Shown: positions 1-7,737 of the stretch, piece by piece | How the letters are laid out: each line of letters begins with the position of its first letter | Numbering within the stretch: position 1 is the stretch's first letter | Assembly: GCA_028292565.1 (NCBI GenBank) | Contig: JAQGMD010000107.1 | Location: forward strand, 1-17,461 | Direction of reading: 5' to 3' | Source: Burkholderia sp. | GTDB taxonomy: Bacteria > Pseudomonadota > Gammaproteobacteria > Burkholderiales > Burkholderiaceae | DNA: 17,461 nucleotides | The notes under the pieces: generated by a model | The model's input: the letters and a program-made list of their open reading frames with translations, nothing else | Told to the model about the DNA's origin: nothing | Databases searched by the model: none | Translations under genes and position numbers: made by a program

Positions 1-54
1 GATGAAAAGATGGCAATGGCCGCAAACCATGGCCACATACTAAAAGTGAACATC

Positions 55-1323
55 ATGAAAGAATTGAACGCGCTCGGGAATTTTGCAGAGCGTCAACCAA
101 CCCCTACTGCGGCGATGCACCAGACCGCGCGTTACAACCTTCCGGATGCAAAAGGCCATTTCGGTCCGTATGGCGGCACCTTCGTCTCCGAAACGCTGAC
201 GCACGCGTTGAATGAGTTGAAAGAAGGCTACGCCCACTACCAGGCTGATCCGGAGTTCCTTGCTGAATTCGACAACGAGCTGAAGCACTTCGTCGGCCGC
301 CCCAGCCCGATATACCACGCCAAACGCTGGTCGGAGATGGCCGGTGGCGCGCAAATCTACTTCAAGCGGGAAGACCTCAACCATACCGGCGCGCACAAGA
401 TCAATAACGTGATCGGGCAGGCATTGCTGGCCAAACGCATGGGCAAGCCGCGCGTCATCGCCGAGACCGGCGCAGGGCAGCATGGCGTCGCGACCGCGAC
501 AATTTGCGCCCGCTTTGGCCTGGAGTGCGTTGTCTACATGGGCAGCGAGGACGTCAAGCGCCAGGTGCAGAACGTTTACCGCATGGAGTTGCTCGGCGCA
601 AAAGTGGTGCCGGTCGAATCCGGTTCCAAGACCCTGAAGGACGCGCTCAACGAAGCGATGCGCGACTGGGTCACCAACGTCGAAAACACGTTTTACATCA
701 TCGGCACGGTCGCCGGTCCCCATCCGTATCCGATGATGGTCCGCGATTTTCAGTCGGTGATCGGCAACGAATGCCTGGTGCAGATGCCTGAAATGACCGG
801 CCGCCAGCCGGATTATGTCGTCGCCTGCATCGGCGGAGGCTCGAATGCGATGGGTATTTTTTATCCGTACATCGACCACAAAGACGTACAGCTGATCGGC
901 GTGGAAGCGGCGGGCGAGGGCCTCGACACCGGCAAGCATGCGGCGTCTCTCACCGCGGGATCGCCCGGGGTGTTGCACGGCAATCGCACCTACCTGCTGC
1001 AAGACGAGAACGGCCAGATCATCGAAACGCATTCAGTATCGGCCGGCCTGGACTATCCCGGCGTCGGGCCAGAACACGCCTGGCTGAAGGATTCCCGTCG
1101 TGCCGGATATGTCAGTGTGACCGACGAGGAAGCCCTGGAAGCGTTCCATAACTGCTGTCGCATCGAAGGTATCATCCCGGCTCTGGAATCGAGCCACGCG
1201 CTCGCCTATGCGGCCAAACTGGCCGCGACGCTGCCGAACGATAAAATCATTCTTGCCAACTTGTCCGGCCGGGGCGACAAGGACATGCACACCGTTGCAG
1301 AGCGGATGAAGAAGAAGCTATAA
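55..1323 (+). CDS. trpB: Tryptophan synthase beta chain
   Basis: TrpB joins indole and L-serine to make L-tryptophan by PLP chemistry, in a cytoplasmic alpha2beta2 complex with TrpA. Seen here: the PLP lysine in GAHKINN (AAG at 397-399), the [10 protein letters not shown] segment and the glycine-rich phosphate-binding loop GGGSNAMG. The start is uncertain. In-frame ATGs lie at 10, 55 and 115. Family proteins begin close to the FGPYGGTFV motif, which fits 115 (402 residues), but no ribosome binding site precedes that ATG. Position 55 (422 residues) has a weak purine stretch (AAAAGTGA) upstream and is my choice with low certainty. The end of the upstream gene, expected to be trpF, may be the TAA at 41-43 or the TGA at 3-5, but too little of it is visible to identify. 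trpA follows after 22 bases, so the two are almost certainly cotranscribed. Confidence 0.97.
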   Translation: MKELNALGNFAERQPTPTAAMHQTARYNLPDAKGHFGPYGGTFVSETLTHALNELKEGYAHYQADPEFLAEFDNELKHFVGRPSPIYHAKRWSEMAGGAQIYFKREDLNHTGAHKINNVIGQALLAKRMGKPRVIAETGAGQHGVATATICARFGLECVVYMGSEDVKRQVQNVYRMELLGAKVVPVESGSKTLKDALNEAMRDWVTNVENTFYIIGTVAGPHPYPMMVRDFQSVIGNECLVQMPEMTGRQPDYVVACIGGGSNAMGIFYPYIDHKDVQLIGVEAAGEGLDTGKHAASLTAGSPGVLHGNRTYLLQDENGQIIETHSVSAGLDYPGVGPEHAWLKDSRRAGYVSVTDEEALEAFHNCCRIEGIIPALESSHALAYAAKLAATLPNDKIILANLSGRGDKDMHTVAERMKKKL

Positions 1324-1345
1324 CGACAAGAATACAAACCAGATA

Positions 1346-2143
1346 ATGTCCAGAATACAATCCGCGCTGTCCGCGTTGGCAGCAAAAAATAAAAAGGGCC
1401 TGATTCCATTTATCACCGCCGGCGATCCGGCGCCTGAACTCACCGTGCCCTTGATGCACGCGTTGGTCGCGGGCGGCGCAGACGTGATCGAACTGGGGGT
1501 GCCGTTTTCCGATCCAATGGCGGACGGCCCGGTGATTCAGAGGGCTTCCGAGAGGGCGTTGGCGAAAGGGGTCACCCTGCGACAAGTCCTTCAGTTTGTA
1601 CGCGAATTCCGTAATACGAATCAAAACACGCCGGTGGTGCTGATGGGTTACGCCAACCCGATCGAGCGTATGGGTGTTTCCGTGTTTATCGAAGCGGCCG
1701 CGGATGCGGGGGTGGACGGTGTGCTGGTGGTCGATTACCCGCCCGAAGAATGTGAAGAATTTGCCGCCTCGATGAAAGAGAAGGGCCTCGACACGATTTT
1801 CCTGCTGGCGCCGACTTCGACCGACGAACGTATCGGGCTGGTCGGCAAGATTGCCAGCGGCTACGTGTATTATGTCTCGCTGAAAGGTGTTACCGGCTCT
1901 GGCCTCCTGGATTTGCAGGCAGTGGCCGACATGATTCCGCGCATCAAAAAGCACGTCAAAGTGCCGGTCGGCGTCGGTTTTGGCATCCGCGACGCAGAAA
2001 CTGCGAAGGCGATTGCTTCCGTGTCGGACGCCGTAGTCATCGGCAGCAGGATCATCCAGGAACTGGAAAACACACCGCGCGAGAGCGCAGTGCAGGCAGT
2101 GCAGACGTTTATCAGCGGTATCCGCAAGGCTCTGGATGAGTAA
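1346..2143 (+). CDS. trpA: Tryptophan synthase alpha chain
   Basis: TrpA cleaves indole-3-glycerol phosphate to indole and glyceraldehyde 3-phosphate and channels indole to TrpB. The 265-residue protein has the usual family length and a TIM-barrel pattern. The catalytic acids are visible at the canonical numbers, Glu49 in [11 protein letters not shown] and Asp60 in MADGP. The phosphate-binding glycines appear in VGVGFGI and in VVIGSRI near the C-terminus. The gene lies 22 bases after trpB on the same strand, as expected for a trpFBA cluster. I see no clear terminator behind it; accD has its own candidate promoter in the 121-base gap that follows. Confidence 0.98.
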   Translation: MSRIQSALSALAAKNKKGLIPFITAGDPAPELTVPLMHALVAGGADVIELGVPFSDPMADGPVIQRASERALAKGVTLRQVLQFVREFRNTNQNTPVVLMGYANPIERMGVSVFIEAAADAGVDGVLVVDYPPEECEEFAASMKEKGLDTIFLLAPTSTDERIGLVGKIASGYVYYVSLKGVTGSGLLDLQAVADMIPRIKKHVKVPVGVGFGIRDAETAKAIASVSDAVVIGSRIIQELENTPRESAVQAVQTFISGIRKALDE

Positions 2144-2202
2144 TTCATCAACGCATCCGAGCAACAGTGGCTGGTCGAAACATGCGCTTTGAACGTACGG
2201 TG

Positions 2203-2231
2203 TTGGCGTGCGGCAAGGCGAGCGGTACAAT
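2203..2231 (+). promoter_or_regulatory. Candidate sigma70 promoter for accD
   Basis: TTGGCG (2203-2208), a 17-base spacer and TACAAT (2226-2231) form a plausible sigma70 promoter, with predicted transcription start near 2238, about 27 bases before the accD ATG. The -10 box matches consensus at 5 of 6 bases and the -35 box at 4 of 6. This is pattern matching only. Confidence 0.5.
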
Positions 2232-2264
2232 TCGGCACGTAAAGAACAGAAAGAAGAGGTCACT

Positions 2265-3137
2265 ATGAGTTGGCTTGAAAAGCTGCTCCCACCGCGCATA
2301 CAGCGTTCCGATTCGGCAACCCGCAAGTCGGTGCCGGAAGGGTTGTGGGTGAAATGTCCGTCGTGCGAAGCAGTGCTCTATCGCACCGACCTGGAATCTA
2401 ACATCCACGTTTGCCCGAAATGCAACCATCACATGCGCATCCGCGCCCGTGACCGCCTCGACGCATTGCTCGATGCGGGTGGCCGTTATGAAATCGGCCA
2501 GGAAGCGCTGCCGGTGGATACGCTGAAATTCAAGGACAGCAAGAAGTACCCGGACCGCCTGAAAGACGCGCTTGACGCGACCGGCGAAACCGACGCGCTG
2601 ATCGTGCTGGGCGGTTCCATCATGACATTGCCGGTGGTGGTCGCCTGTTTTGAATTTGAATTCATGGGCGGCTCGATGGGTTCCGTGGTCGGCGAGCGCT
2701 TTGCGCGCGGCGCCCAGATCGCACTGGAGCAGAAGGTCCCGTTCATCTGCATCACCGCGACCGGCGGCGCCCGCATGCAGGAAGGCCTGTTGTCCCTGAT
2801 GCAAATGGCGAAGACCACTTCCATGCTGACCAAGCTGTCGGAGAAGAAGCTGCCGTTCATTTCGGTGCTGACCGATCCCACCATGGGCGGCGTGTCGGCC
2901 TCGTTTGCCTTCATGGGCGATGTCGTGATTGCCGAGCCGAAGGCGTTGATCGGTTTCGCCGGCCCACGCGTGATCGAAAACACGGTGCGCGAAAAATTGC
3001 CGGAAGGCTTCCAGCGCGCCGAGTTCCTTGTGCAAAAAGGTGCGGTCGACATGATCGTGGATCGCCGCAAGATGCGTGAGGAAATCGCCCGGTTGTTGGC
3101 GCTGCTGCAGAATCAGCCTGCTGAAGTAATCGCTTAA
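2265..3137 (+). CDS. accD: Acetyl-CoA carboxylase carboxyltransferase subunit beta
   Basis: AccD is the beta subunit of the carboxyltransferase half of acetyl-CoA carboxylase. With AccA it moves CO2 from carboxybiotin on AccB to acetyl-CoA, giving malonyl-CoA for fatty acid synthesis. The 290-residue protein has the diagnostic N-terminal four-cysteine zinc ribbon (Cys31, Cys34, Cys50, Cys53), followed by the crotonase-like carboxyltransferase core with [11 protein letters not shown] and the GGVSASFA segment. The ATG at 2265 is chosen over an in-frame start at 2208 because it has a good ribosome binding site (GAGG at 2255-2258) and matches the family N-terminus [11 protein letters not shown] strong terminator follows at 3156-3185, so accD may be a single-gene transcription unit. 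Confidence 0.98.
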   Translation: MSWLEKLLPPRIQRSDSATRKSVPEGLWVKCPSCEAVLYRTDLESNIHVCPKCNHHMRIRARDRLDALLDAGGRYEIGQEALPVDTLKFKDSKKYPDRLKDALDATGETDALIVLGGSIMTLPVVVACFEFEFMGGSMGSVVGERFARGAQIALEQKVPFICITATGGARMQEGLLSLMQMAKTTSMLTKLSEKKLPFISVLTDPTMGGVSASFAFMGDVVIAEPKALIGFAGPRVIENTVREKLPEGFQRAEFLVQKGAVDMIVDRRKMREEIARLLALLQNQPAEVIA

Positions 3138-3155
3138 ACAGGATGTAAAATACCC

Positions 3156-3186
3156 AAGCCCGGGCCGCACAGGTCCGGGCTTTTTG
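3156..3186 (+). terminator. Intrinsic terminator of accD
   Basis: An 11-bp stem (3156-3166 with 3172-3182, including one G-U pair) closes a 5-base GCACA loop. It is followed by a T run (3181-3185). It lies 19 bases after the accD stop codon. Confidence 0.93.
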
Positions 3187-3253
3187 CTTTCAGGCCGCTT
3201 TCGTCGGGCCTGTCAGGTCGTCTAACCTTTTTCGACTCTCTCGTCTCACAGCA

Positions 3254-4555
3254 ATGCATAACCTTCCCACCACATTGGCCGACTGGCTGTCCAGGCTTGA
3301 AAAGATGCATCCCAAGGCCATTGACATGGGCCTCGAGCGCGTTGCGCAAGTCAAGGAAAGGCTGGGCTTTCATTTCGACTGTCCGGTGATCACGGTCGGC
3401 GGCACCAATGGCAAAGGATCGACTTGCGCGATGCTTGAGTCGATCCTGCTGCAAGCCGGATATCGGGTGGGTCTGTACACATCGCCGCACCTGATCGACT
3501 TTAACGAGCGCGCCCGCATGGGCGGTGAATCCGTAACGGACGAAGCGCTGGTGGAAAGCTTCGCGGCAGTGGAGGGTAAAAGGGGCGACGTGTCGCTGAC
3601 CTATTTCGAGTTCACTACGCTGGCTATCCTGCACATGTTCGCGCAAGCGAAGCTCGATGCGGTCATCCTTGAAGTCGGACTGGGTGGCCGGCTGGATGCG
3701 GTGAATGTGATCGATGCCGATGTCGCCGTGGTCACCAGTGTCGACATCGACCATACCGATTACCTGGGCGATACGCGTGAAAAGATCGGCTTTGAAAAGG
3801 CAGGCATCTTCCGGGCGGGCAGGCCAGCGATCTGCAGCGACCCCGTGCCTCCGCAATCGCTGATCGACCATGCGGAGCGGATCGGCGCTGACCTGTGGCT
3901 GCTGGGACGTGACTTCAACTATGGAGGCGACAAGCAGCAGTGGAATTACGGCGGCCGTGGCCAGAGGCGAAATTCGTTGGGCTATCCCAGCCTGCGGGGC
4001 GCCAACCAGTTGCTGAATGCATCCGCCGCGCTGGCTGCGCTTGAAGCCTTGCGCAATCGCCTGCCCGTCGGAGCGCAGGAAGTGCGCACCGGCCTGGTGA
4101 TGGTCGATCTTCCCGGCCGCTTCCAGGTCCTACCCGGCAGGCCGAGTATCGTCCTCGATGTCGCGCATAACCCGCATGCGGCTGCCACGCTGGCGCAGAA
4201 CCTCGATAACATGGGCTTTCATGCATATACCTACGCAGTGTTCGGCGCGATGCAGGACAAGGATATCGACGGCGTTATCGCCCACCTGAAGGATCGCATC
4301 GATCACTGGTATGTGACCGACCTGCCGGTGCCACGCGCAGCCAGCGCGGAGCTGTTGAAACAGAAGCTGCTCGATGCGGGCGTCGTGCCAAAGAGCCAGG
4401 CGGGCGCGGAGAAATCGATTGAAACTTTTGCATCGCCTGAGGAGGCTTTCGCGAAGGCGCGTAACCGGGCAGGGGAGAATGATAGAATTGCGGTGTTCGG
4501 ATCATTCCTCACCGTGGCCGGTGTGATGCAAGCCCGAAGAACCCTACTTCATTGA
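3254..4555 (+). CDS. folC: Bifunctional dihydrofolate synthase / folylpolyglutamate synthase
   Basis: FolC adds L-glutamate to dihydropteroate (giving dihydrofolate) and then further glutamates to reduced folates, using ATP. The 433-residue protein shows the Mur-ligase-like fold: the P-loop GTNGKGST at residues 50-57, the family motif YTSPHLIDFNERAR, the EVGLGGRLDAVN segment, and the C-terminal domain motif DVAHNP at 302-307. Length agrees with other proteobacterial FolC proteins. The ATG at 3254 has no obvious Shine-Dalgarno sequence but gives the expected N-terminus. Because an accD terminator precedes it, folC should have its own promoter in 3187-3253; I could not find a convincing one. 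dedD follows after 19 bases. Confidence 0.97.
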   Translation: MHNLPTTLADWLSRLEKMHPKAIDMGLERVAQVKERLGFHFDCPVITVGGTNGKGSTCAMLESILLQAGYRVGLYTSPHLIDFNERARMGGESVTDEALVESFAAVEGKRGDVSLTYFEFTTLAILHMFAQAKLDAVILEVGLGGRLDAVNVIDADVAVVTSVDIDHTDYLGDTREKIGFEKAGIFRAGRPAICSDPVPPQSLIDHAERIGADLWLLGRDFNYGGDKQQWNYGGRGQRRNSLGYPSLRGANQLLNASAALAALEALRNRLPVGAQEVRTGLVMVDLPGRFQVLPGRPSIVLDVAHNPHAAATLAQNLDNMGFHAYTYAVFGAMQDKDIDGVIAHLKDRIDHWYVTDLPVPRAASAELLKQKLLDAGVVPKSQAGAEKSIETFASPEEAFAKARNRAGENDRIAVFGSFLTVAGVMQARRTLLH

Positions 4556-4574
4556 AGAATTCACTTTTTATCGC

Positions 4575-5462
4575 ATGAGCTTGTTCTCGTTCCTCCGCAA
4601 AAACAAGCAGGAATCCGCTTCCGGTGGCAGTGCCTACTATTCAAGTGCCGAGGACGAATCGAGCGCACTGCGTGGCCGCAGCCGCCGCAGGAAGGGCAGT
4701 AAAGACAACGAAGCGCTCGATCCGGTGCTCCCCCAGAAGAAGCGCGCCCGCCGTCGCCTGATCGGCGCGGTGGCATTGGTGCTGGCCGCGGTCATCGGCC
4801 TGCCTATGGTCCTGGATTCCGAGCCGAAGCCTTTGGCAAACGACATCGCGATTCAGATTCCGTCCAAGGATAGAGCGGCGCAGCCGAACGGCAGCCGCCA
4901 GCCTGCCACCTCGGCCGCATCCAGCGTAGCTACATCGGCATCGCTCGATCCGAAGGAGGAAGTGGTCGAACCGACAGCGCCACCTGCCGCCAGCGCAAAG
5001 CCTGCTCCCCAGACGGGAGCGGCAGAACCCGCGCCGACGGCCGAGAAGCCAAAAGAAGATGCGAAATCTGCGAAACCTGTACAGCTTGCTGCTGTCGAAA
5101 AGCCTTCAGCCGCACCTTCCAGGAGTGAAAGCAAGCCAGAGTCCAAGGCGCCGGCAAAGGCGGATGATTCATCGCGTGCGATCGCGCTGTTGGAAGGTAA
5201 GTCGGAGAGCAAACCCGCCGCCGAAAAAAAATCCGGAAAATTTGTAATCCAGGTCGCTGCCCTGGCGACTAAGGATAAGGTCAGCGAACTGCAGAACAAA
5301 CTGAAAGACGCCGGTATCAAATCATACACACAGAAGATCGCAACCGACACCGGGGAACGCATCCGTATCCGCGTCGGTCCTTTCGGCAGCAAGGAAGAGG
5401 CGGACAAAGTGCGTGCGAAGATCGTCAAGCTGGGACTGAATGGCAGTATCGTGCCGGCTTGA
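4575..5462 (+). CDS. dedD: DedD-like SPOR-domain inner-membrane protein
   Basis: This is a bitopic membrane protein predicted to bind denuded septal peptidoglycan and assist cell division. Visible in order over 295 residues: a basic cytoplasmic N-terminus with an RRRKGSK stretch, one transmembrane helix at about 62-80, a long low-complexity periplasmic linker rich in Ala, Pro, Lys and Ser (about 82-220), and a C-terminal SPOR domain at about 222-295 starting KFVIQVAALATK and containing RIRVGPFGSKEEA. The position between folC and cvpA is the conserved place of dedD in proteobacteria. The linker is compositionally biased and will align poorly even among close relatives. The division role is known for the family and inferred here. 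Confidence 0.9.
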   Translation: MSLFSFLRKNKQESASGGSAYYSSAEDESSALRGRSRRRKGSKDNEALDPVLPQKKRARRRLIGAVALVLAAVIGLPMVLDSEPKPLANDIAIQIPSKDRAAQPNGSRQPATSAASSVATSASLDPKEEVVEPTAPPAASAKPAPQTGAAEPAPTAEKPKEDAKSAKPVQLAAVEKPSAAPSRSESKPESKAPAKADDSSRAIALLEGKSESKPAAEKKSGKFVIQVAALATKDKVSELQNKLKDAGIKSYTQKIATDTGERIRIRVGPFGSKEEADKVRAKIVKLGLNGSIVPA

Positions 5463-5473
5463 CCACTTCGACT

Positions 5474-5962
5474 GTGACGATATTTGATTTCCTGGTTTTG
5501 TTTGTGCTGATCTGTTCTGTTGTCATCGGCACCCTGCGCGGGCTTGTTAAAGAACTACTGTCCCTGTTGAGTTGGATCGTCGCTTTGGTGGTCGCGAATG
5601 CCTATGCCGAGACCCTGGCGATACTGCTCCCGGATGTGATACCTGGAAACGTGGCTCGATTGATCATCGCCTTTATCGCATTGTTTATCGGCGTAAGATT
5701 GTTGGTAATGCTGCTGACCATGGCTATCGATGAGTTCATCAAGGCAACCGGATTGACCCTGGCGGATCGCGGACTGGGAAGCCTCTTTGGATTCGCGCGC
5801 GGCCTGCTAATCGTATTGGCGGTAGTGCTGTTGTGTGGCACCACGGCACTTCCGCAACAGCCATTCTGGAAAGACGCGTTGTTCAGGCCCTATGCGGAAA
5901 CTGCGGCGCGTACCGTCAAGCCATTCCTGCCGGGCGACTTCGCGCGGCACGTACAGTTTTGA
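5474..5962 (+). CDS. cvpA: CvpA family membrane protein
   Basis: CvpA is a small polytopic inner-membrane protein. It is named for its need in colicin V production in E. coli and is found next to purF in many proteobacteria; its molecular activity is unresolved. The 162-residue product has about four hydrophobic helices and the family signatures TLRGLVKELLSLLSW near the N-terminus and the LADRGLGSLFGFARG region before the last helix. The start is non-ATG. GTG at 5474 gives MTIFDFLVLFV, which fits the family N-terminus. TTG at 5459, overlapping the dedD stop codon, would add five residues. Neither has a strong ribosome binding site, so translational coupling to dedD is likely. purF follows after 24 bases. 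Confidence 0.92.
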   Translation: MTIFDFLVLFVLICSVVIGTLRGLVKELLSLLSWIVALVVANAYAETLAILLPDVIPGNVARLIIAFIALFIGVRLLVMLLTMAIDEFIKATGLTLADRGLGSLFGFARGLLIVLAVVLLCGTTALPQQPFWKDALFRPYAETAARTVKPFLPGDFARHVQF

Positions 5963-5986
5963 ATCGTTTTTGTTGAGGAGTCCACC

Positions 5987-7504
5987 ATGTGTGGCATTGT
6001 TGGCGTCGTCTCTCACGGTCCCGTTAATCAGCTCATTTATGACGCGTTGCTGTTGTTGCAGCATCGCGGCCAGGATGCTGCGGGCATCGCAACCACTCAT
6101 GGCAATATGTTTTCCATGCATAAGGCCAATGGCCTGGTGCGTGATGTGTTCCGCACGCGCAATATGCGCTCGTTGCCCGGCAATGCCGGCATCGGTCAGG
6201 TGCGCTATCCGACCGCCGGCTCGGCCAGCGCGGAGGAGGCGCAACCGTTTTATGTGAACGCACCGTTCGGCATCATCCTTGCGCACAACGGCAATCTCAC
6301 CAACTGGGAACAACTCAAGATCGAGATGTTCCAGAACGATCGCCGCCACATCAATACCGATTCCGATTCCGAGGTGCTGTTGAACGTGCTGGCCCATGAA
6401 ATCCAGGAGTCGACTTCGGGTTATTCGCTCGATCCGGCGGCCTTGTTCAAGGCGGTGACGGTATTGCACAAACGGGTACGCGGCTCGTATGCGGTCGTTG
6501 CGCAAATCGCCGGACATGGCTTGCTGGCTTTCCGGGATCCCTACGGCATCCGGCCGCTGTGCATCGGCTTCAATGACACGGAAAACGGCCCGGAGTATAT
6601 GCTGGCCAGCGAGTCGGTTGCGCTGGAAGGCCTCGGCTTCCGGTTCCTGCGTGATGTGATGCCGGGTGAGGCGATCTTCATTGACCTCGAAGGCAATCTC
6701 TACAACCAGCAGTGCGCGGAAAATCCCCAGCTCAGCCCATGCGCATTCGAATTCGTCTACCTTGCTCGCCCTGATTCCGTCATCGACGGCGCCTCGGTTT
6801 ACCAGACGCGCCTGAAGATGGGTGAATACCTCGCCGACAAGATCAAGAGCCAGATGTCCGCCGGTGAAATCGACGTGGTGATGCCCATCCCCGACTCGTC
6901 CCGTCCGGCTGCGATGGAACTCGCGCTCAAGTTGAACCTGCAGTACCGCGAAGGTTTCATCAAGAATCGCTATATCGGCCGCACCTTCATCATGCCGGGC
7001 CAGGGGATGCGCAGGAAATCCGTGCGCCAGAAGCTGAACGCGATCGGCTCCGAATTCAAAGGCAAGAACGTATTGCTGGTCGATGATTCCATCGTGCGCG
7101 GCACGACTAGCCGTGAGATCGTACAGATGGCGCGTGAAGCTGGCGCCAAGAGCGTGATCTTCGCGTCGGCCGCGCCGCCGGTGAAATTTCCGAACGTGTA
7201 CGGCATCGATATGCCGACGCGTAACGAGTTGATCGCCTATGGCCGCACCGACGAAGAAGTGTGTCGCGAGATCACCGCGGATGCGCTGGTGTACCAGGAC
7301 ATCGAAGCGCTCAAGCGCTCCATCTCCGATGCGAATCCGCTGCTGAAGAGCTTCGAGGCGTCTTGCTTCGATGGCGTCTACGTAACCGGCGACATTTCGC
7401 GCGATTACCTGGATCGCATCGAGATCGCGCGCAATAACCCGAAGCCCGAAAACGAAGATGCAGTGCGTTCGCAGTTGAACCTCGGCTTAGCCCAGGTCGA
7501 TTGA
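5987..7504 (+). CDS. purF: Amidophosphoribosyltransferase
   Basis: PurF catalyses the first committed step of purine synthesis, making 5-phosphoribosylamine from PRPP and glutamine. The 505-residue length equals that of the E. coli enzyme. The N-terminal Ntn glutaminase domain begins MCGIVGVV, so Cys2 becomes the N-terminal nucleophile after Met removal; LQHRGQDAAGIA and the AHNGNLTN motif are also visible. The C-terminal phosphoribosyltransferase domain has the PRPP-binding loop LLVDDSIVRGTTS, with the two aspartates at 366-367. A ribosome binding site (GAGGAG, 5974-5979) precedes the ATG. A strong terminator follows 18 bases after the stop codon. I see no PurR-type operator here. Confidence 0.98.
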   Translation: MCGIVGVVSHGPVNQLIYDALLLLQHRGQDAAGIATTHGNMFSMHKANGLVRDVFRTRNMRSLPGNAGIGQVRYPTAGSASAEEAQPFYVNAPFGIILAHNGNLTNWEQLKIEMFQNDRRHINTDSDSEVLLNVLAHEIQESTSGYSLDPAALFKAVTVLHKRVRGSYAVVAQIAGHGLLAFRDPYGIRPLCIGFNDTENGPEYMLASESVALEGLGFRFLRDVMPGEAIFIDLEGNLYNQQCAENPQLSPCAFEFVYLARPDSVIDGASVYQTRLKMGEYLADKIKSQMSAGEIDVVMPIPDSSRPAAMELALKLNLQYREGFIKNRYIGRTFIMPGQGMRRKSVRQKLNAIGSEFKGKNVLLVDDSIVRGTTSREIVQMAREAGAKSVIFASAAPPVKFPNVYGIDMPTRNELIAYGRTDEEVCREITADALVYQDIEALKRSISDANPLLKSFEASCFDGVYVTGDISRDYLDRIEIARNNPKPENEDAVRSQLNLGLAQVD

Positions 7505-7522
7505 TCAGGGGCCCTCGATCGC

Positions 7523-7560
7523 AGCCCGTTTGCCGGTTCCGCCGGCAAACGGGCTTTTTA
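7523..7560 (+). terminator. Intrinsic terminator of purF
   Basis: A perfect 14-bp stem (7523-7536 with 7542-7555) closes a 5-base loop TTCCG and is followed by TTTTT (7555-7559). The 14-base string AAACGGGCTTTTTA at 7547-7560 recurs exactly at 7718-7731 in the terminator before the next gene. Confidence 0.96.
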
Positions 7561-7573
7561 ATGGCCGGTAATT

Positions 7574-7601
7574 TTGCGATCGCTTGTTTTTACGATACGA
7601 T
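7574..7601 (+). promoter_or_regulatory. Candidate sigma70 promoter of the SAM-II riboswitch leader
   Basis: TTGCGA (7574-7579), a 16-base spacer and TACGAT (7596-7601) predict transcription starting near 7607-7608. That is immediately before the P1 stem of the aptamer, as expected if the leader RNA is the riboswitch alone. The assignment is by pattern and position only. Confidence 0.5.
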
Positions 7602-7605
7602 GAGA

Positions 7606-7683
7606 CCTGCGCCGATTTGAACTGCTTGCGGGCGCGGGAGGCTCTTGCAAATGTGCGATCCCAATAAATGCTGCTAAACGGGG
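7606..7683 (+). ncRNA. SAM-II (SAM_alpha) riboswitch aptamer
   Basis: The order and spacing of conserved blocks match the SAM-II aptamer. P1 is GCGCC/GGCGC (7609-7613 with 7631-7635) and can extend three more pairs to 7606/7638. Inside P1 lies GATTTGAAC (7614-7622), then TTGC (7626-7629). After P1 come AATAAATGC (7663-7671) and GCTAAA (7673-7678). TTGC can pair with GC(U)AA at 7673-7677, leaving U7675 unpaired, and G7624-C7679 and C7622-G7681 extend the helix. This reproduces the H-type pseudoknot that binds S-adenosylmethionine. Between P1 and the 3' block there is an extra segment (7636-7662) with GGGA/TCCC ends, consistent with the variable insertion some members carry. The gene downstream is a methionine-pathway enzyme, the usual SAM-II target. 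SAM-V is a related alternative but is less likely in this lineage. Confidence 0.85.
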
Positions 7684-7697
7684 ATGCCATCTTTTAT

Positions 7698-7731
7698 AGC
7701 CCGTTTCAGCTCACGCTAAACGGGCTTTTTA
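7698..7731 (+). terminator. Riboswitch expression-platform terminator
   Basis: AGCCCGTTT-C-AGC (7698-7710) pairs with GCT-AAACGGGCT (7715-7726) around a TCAC loop, 12 bp with one bulged C, followed by TTTTT (7726-7730). It ends seven bases before the ATG of the downstream gene. Its 5' arm (7700-7710) can alternatively pair with the aptamer 3' end GCTAAACGGG (7673-7682), 10 bp with the same bulge. The terminator and antiterminator are therefore mutually exclusive. The predicted logic is OFF when SAM is bound. Confidence 0.88.
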
Positions 7732-7737
7732 TTGACC

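Noticed and set aside
40..1032. Long open frame on the minus strand opposite trpB (330 codons)
   Set aside because: It lies entirely opposite trpB, has no recognisable domain and shows the Arg/His/Asp-rich composition of an antisense shadow of a GC-rich gene.
1247..3170. Two minus-strand frames of 340-359 codons opposite trpA and accD
   Set aside because: Both overlap well-supported genes completely, resemble no family and lack ribosome binding sites; antisense artefacts of codon bias.
3187..3253. Promoter for folC in the short gap after the accD terminator
   Set aside because: Only a weak TCTAAC at 3221-3226 region with no credible -35 box; not strong enough to list.
4860..5230. Ala/Pro/Lys/Ser-rich stretch in the dedD-like gene as a separate repeat or foreign insert
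   Set aside because: It is the normal low-complexity periplasmic linker between the membrane helix and the SPOR domain.
7606..7683. SAM-V or SAH riboswitch in place of SAM-II
   Set aside because: SAH switches serve ahcY-type genes and have a different fold. SAM-V is similar in core to SAM-II but known mainly from marine alphaproteobacteria; the motif order fits SAM-II at least as well, though only a covariance search can settle it.
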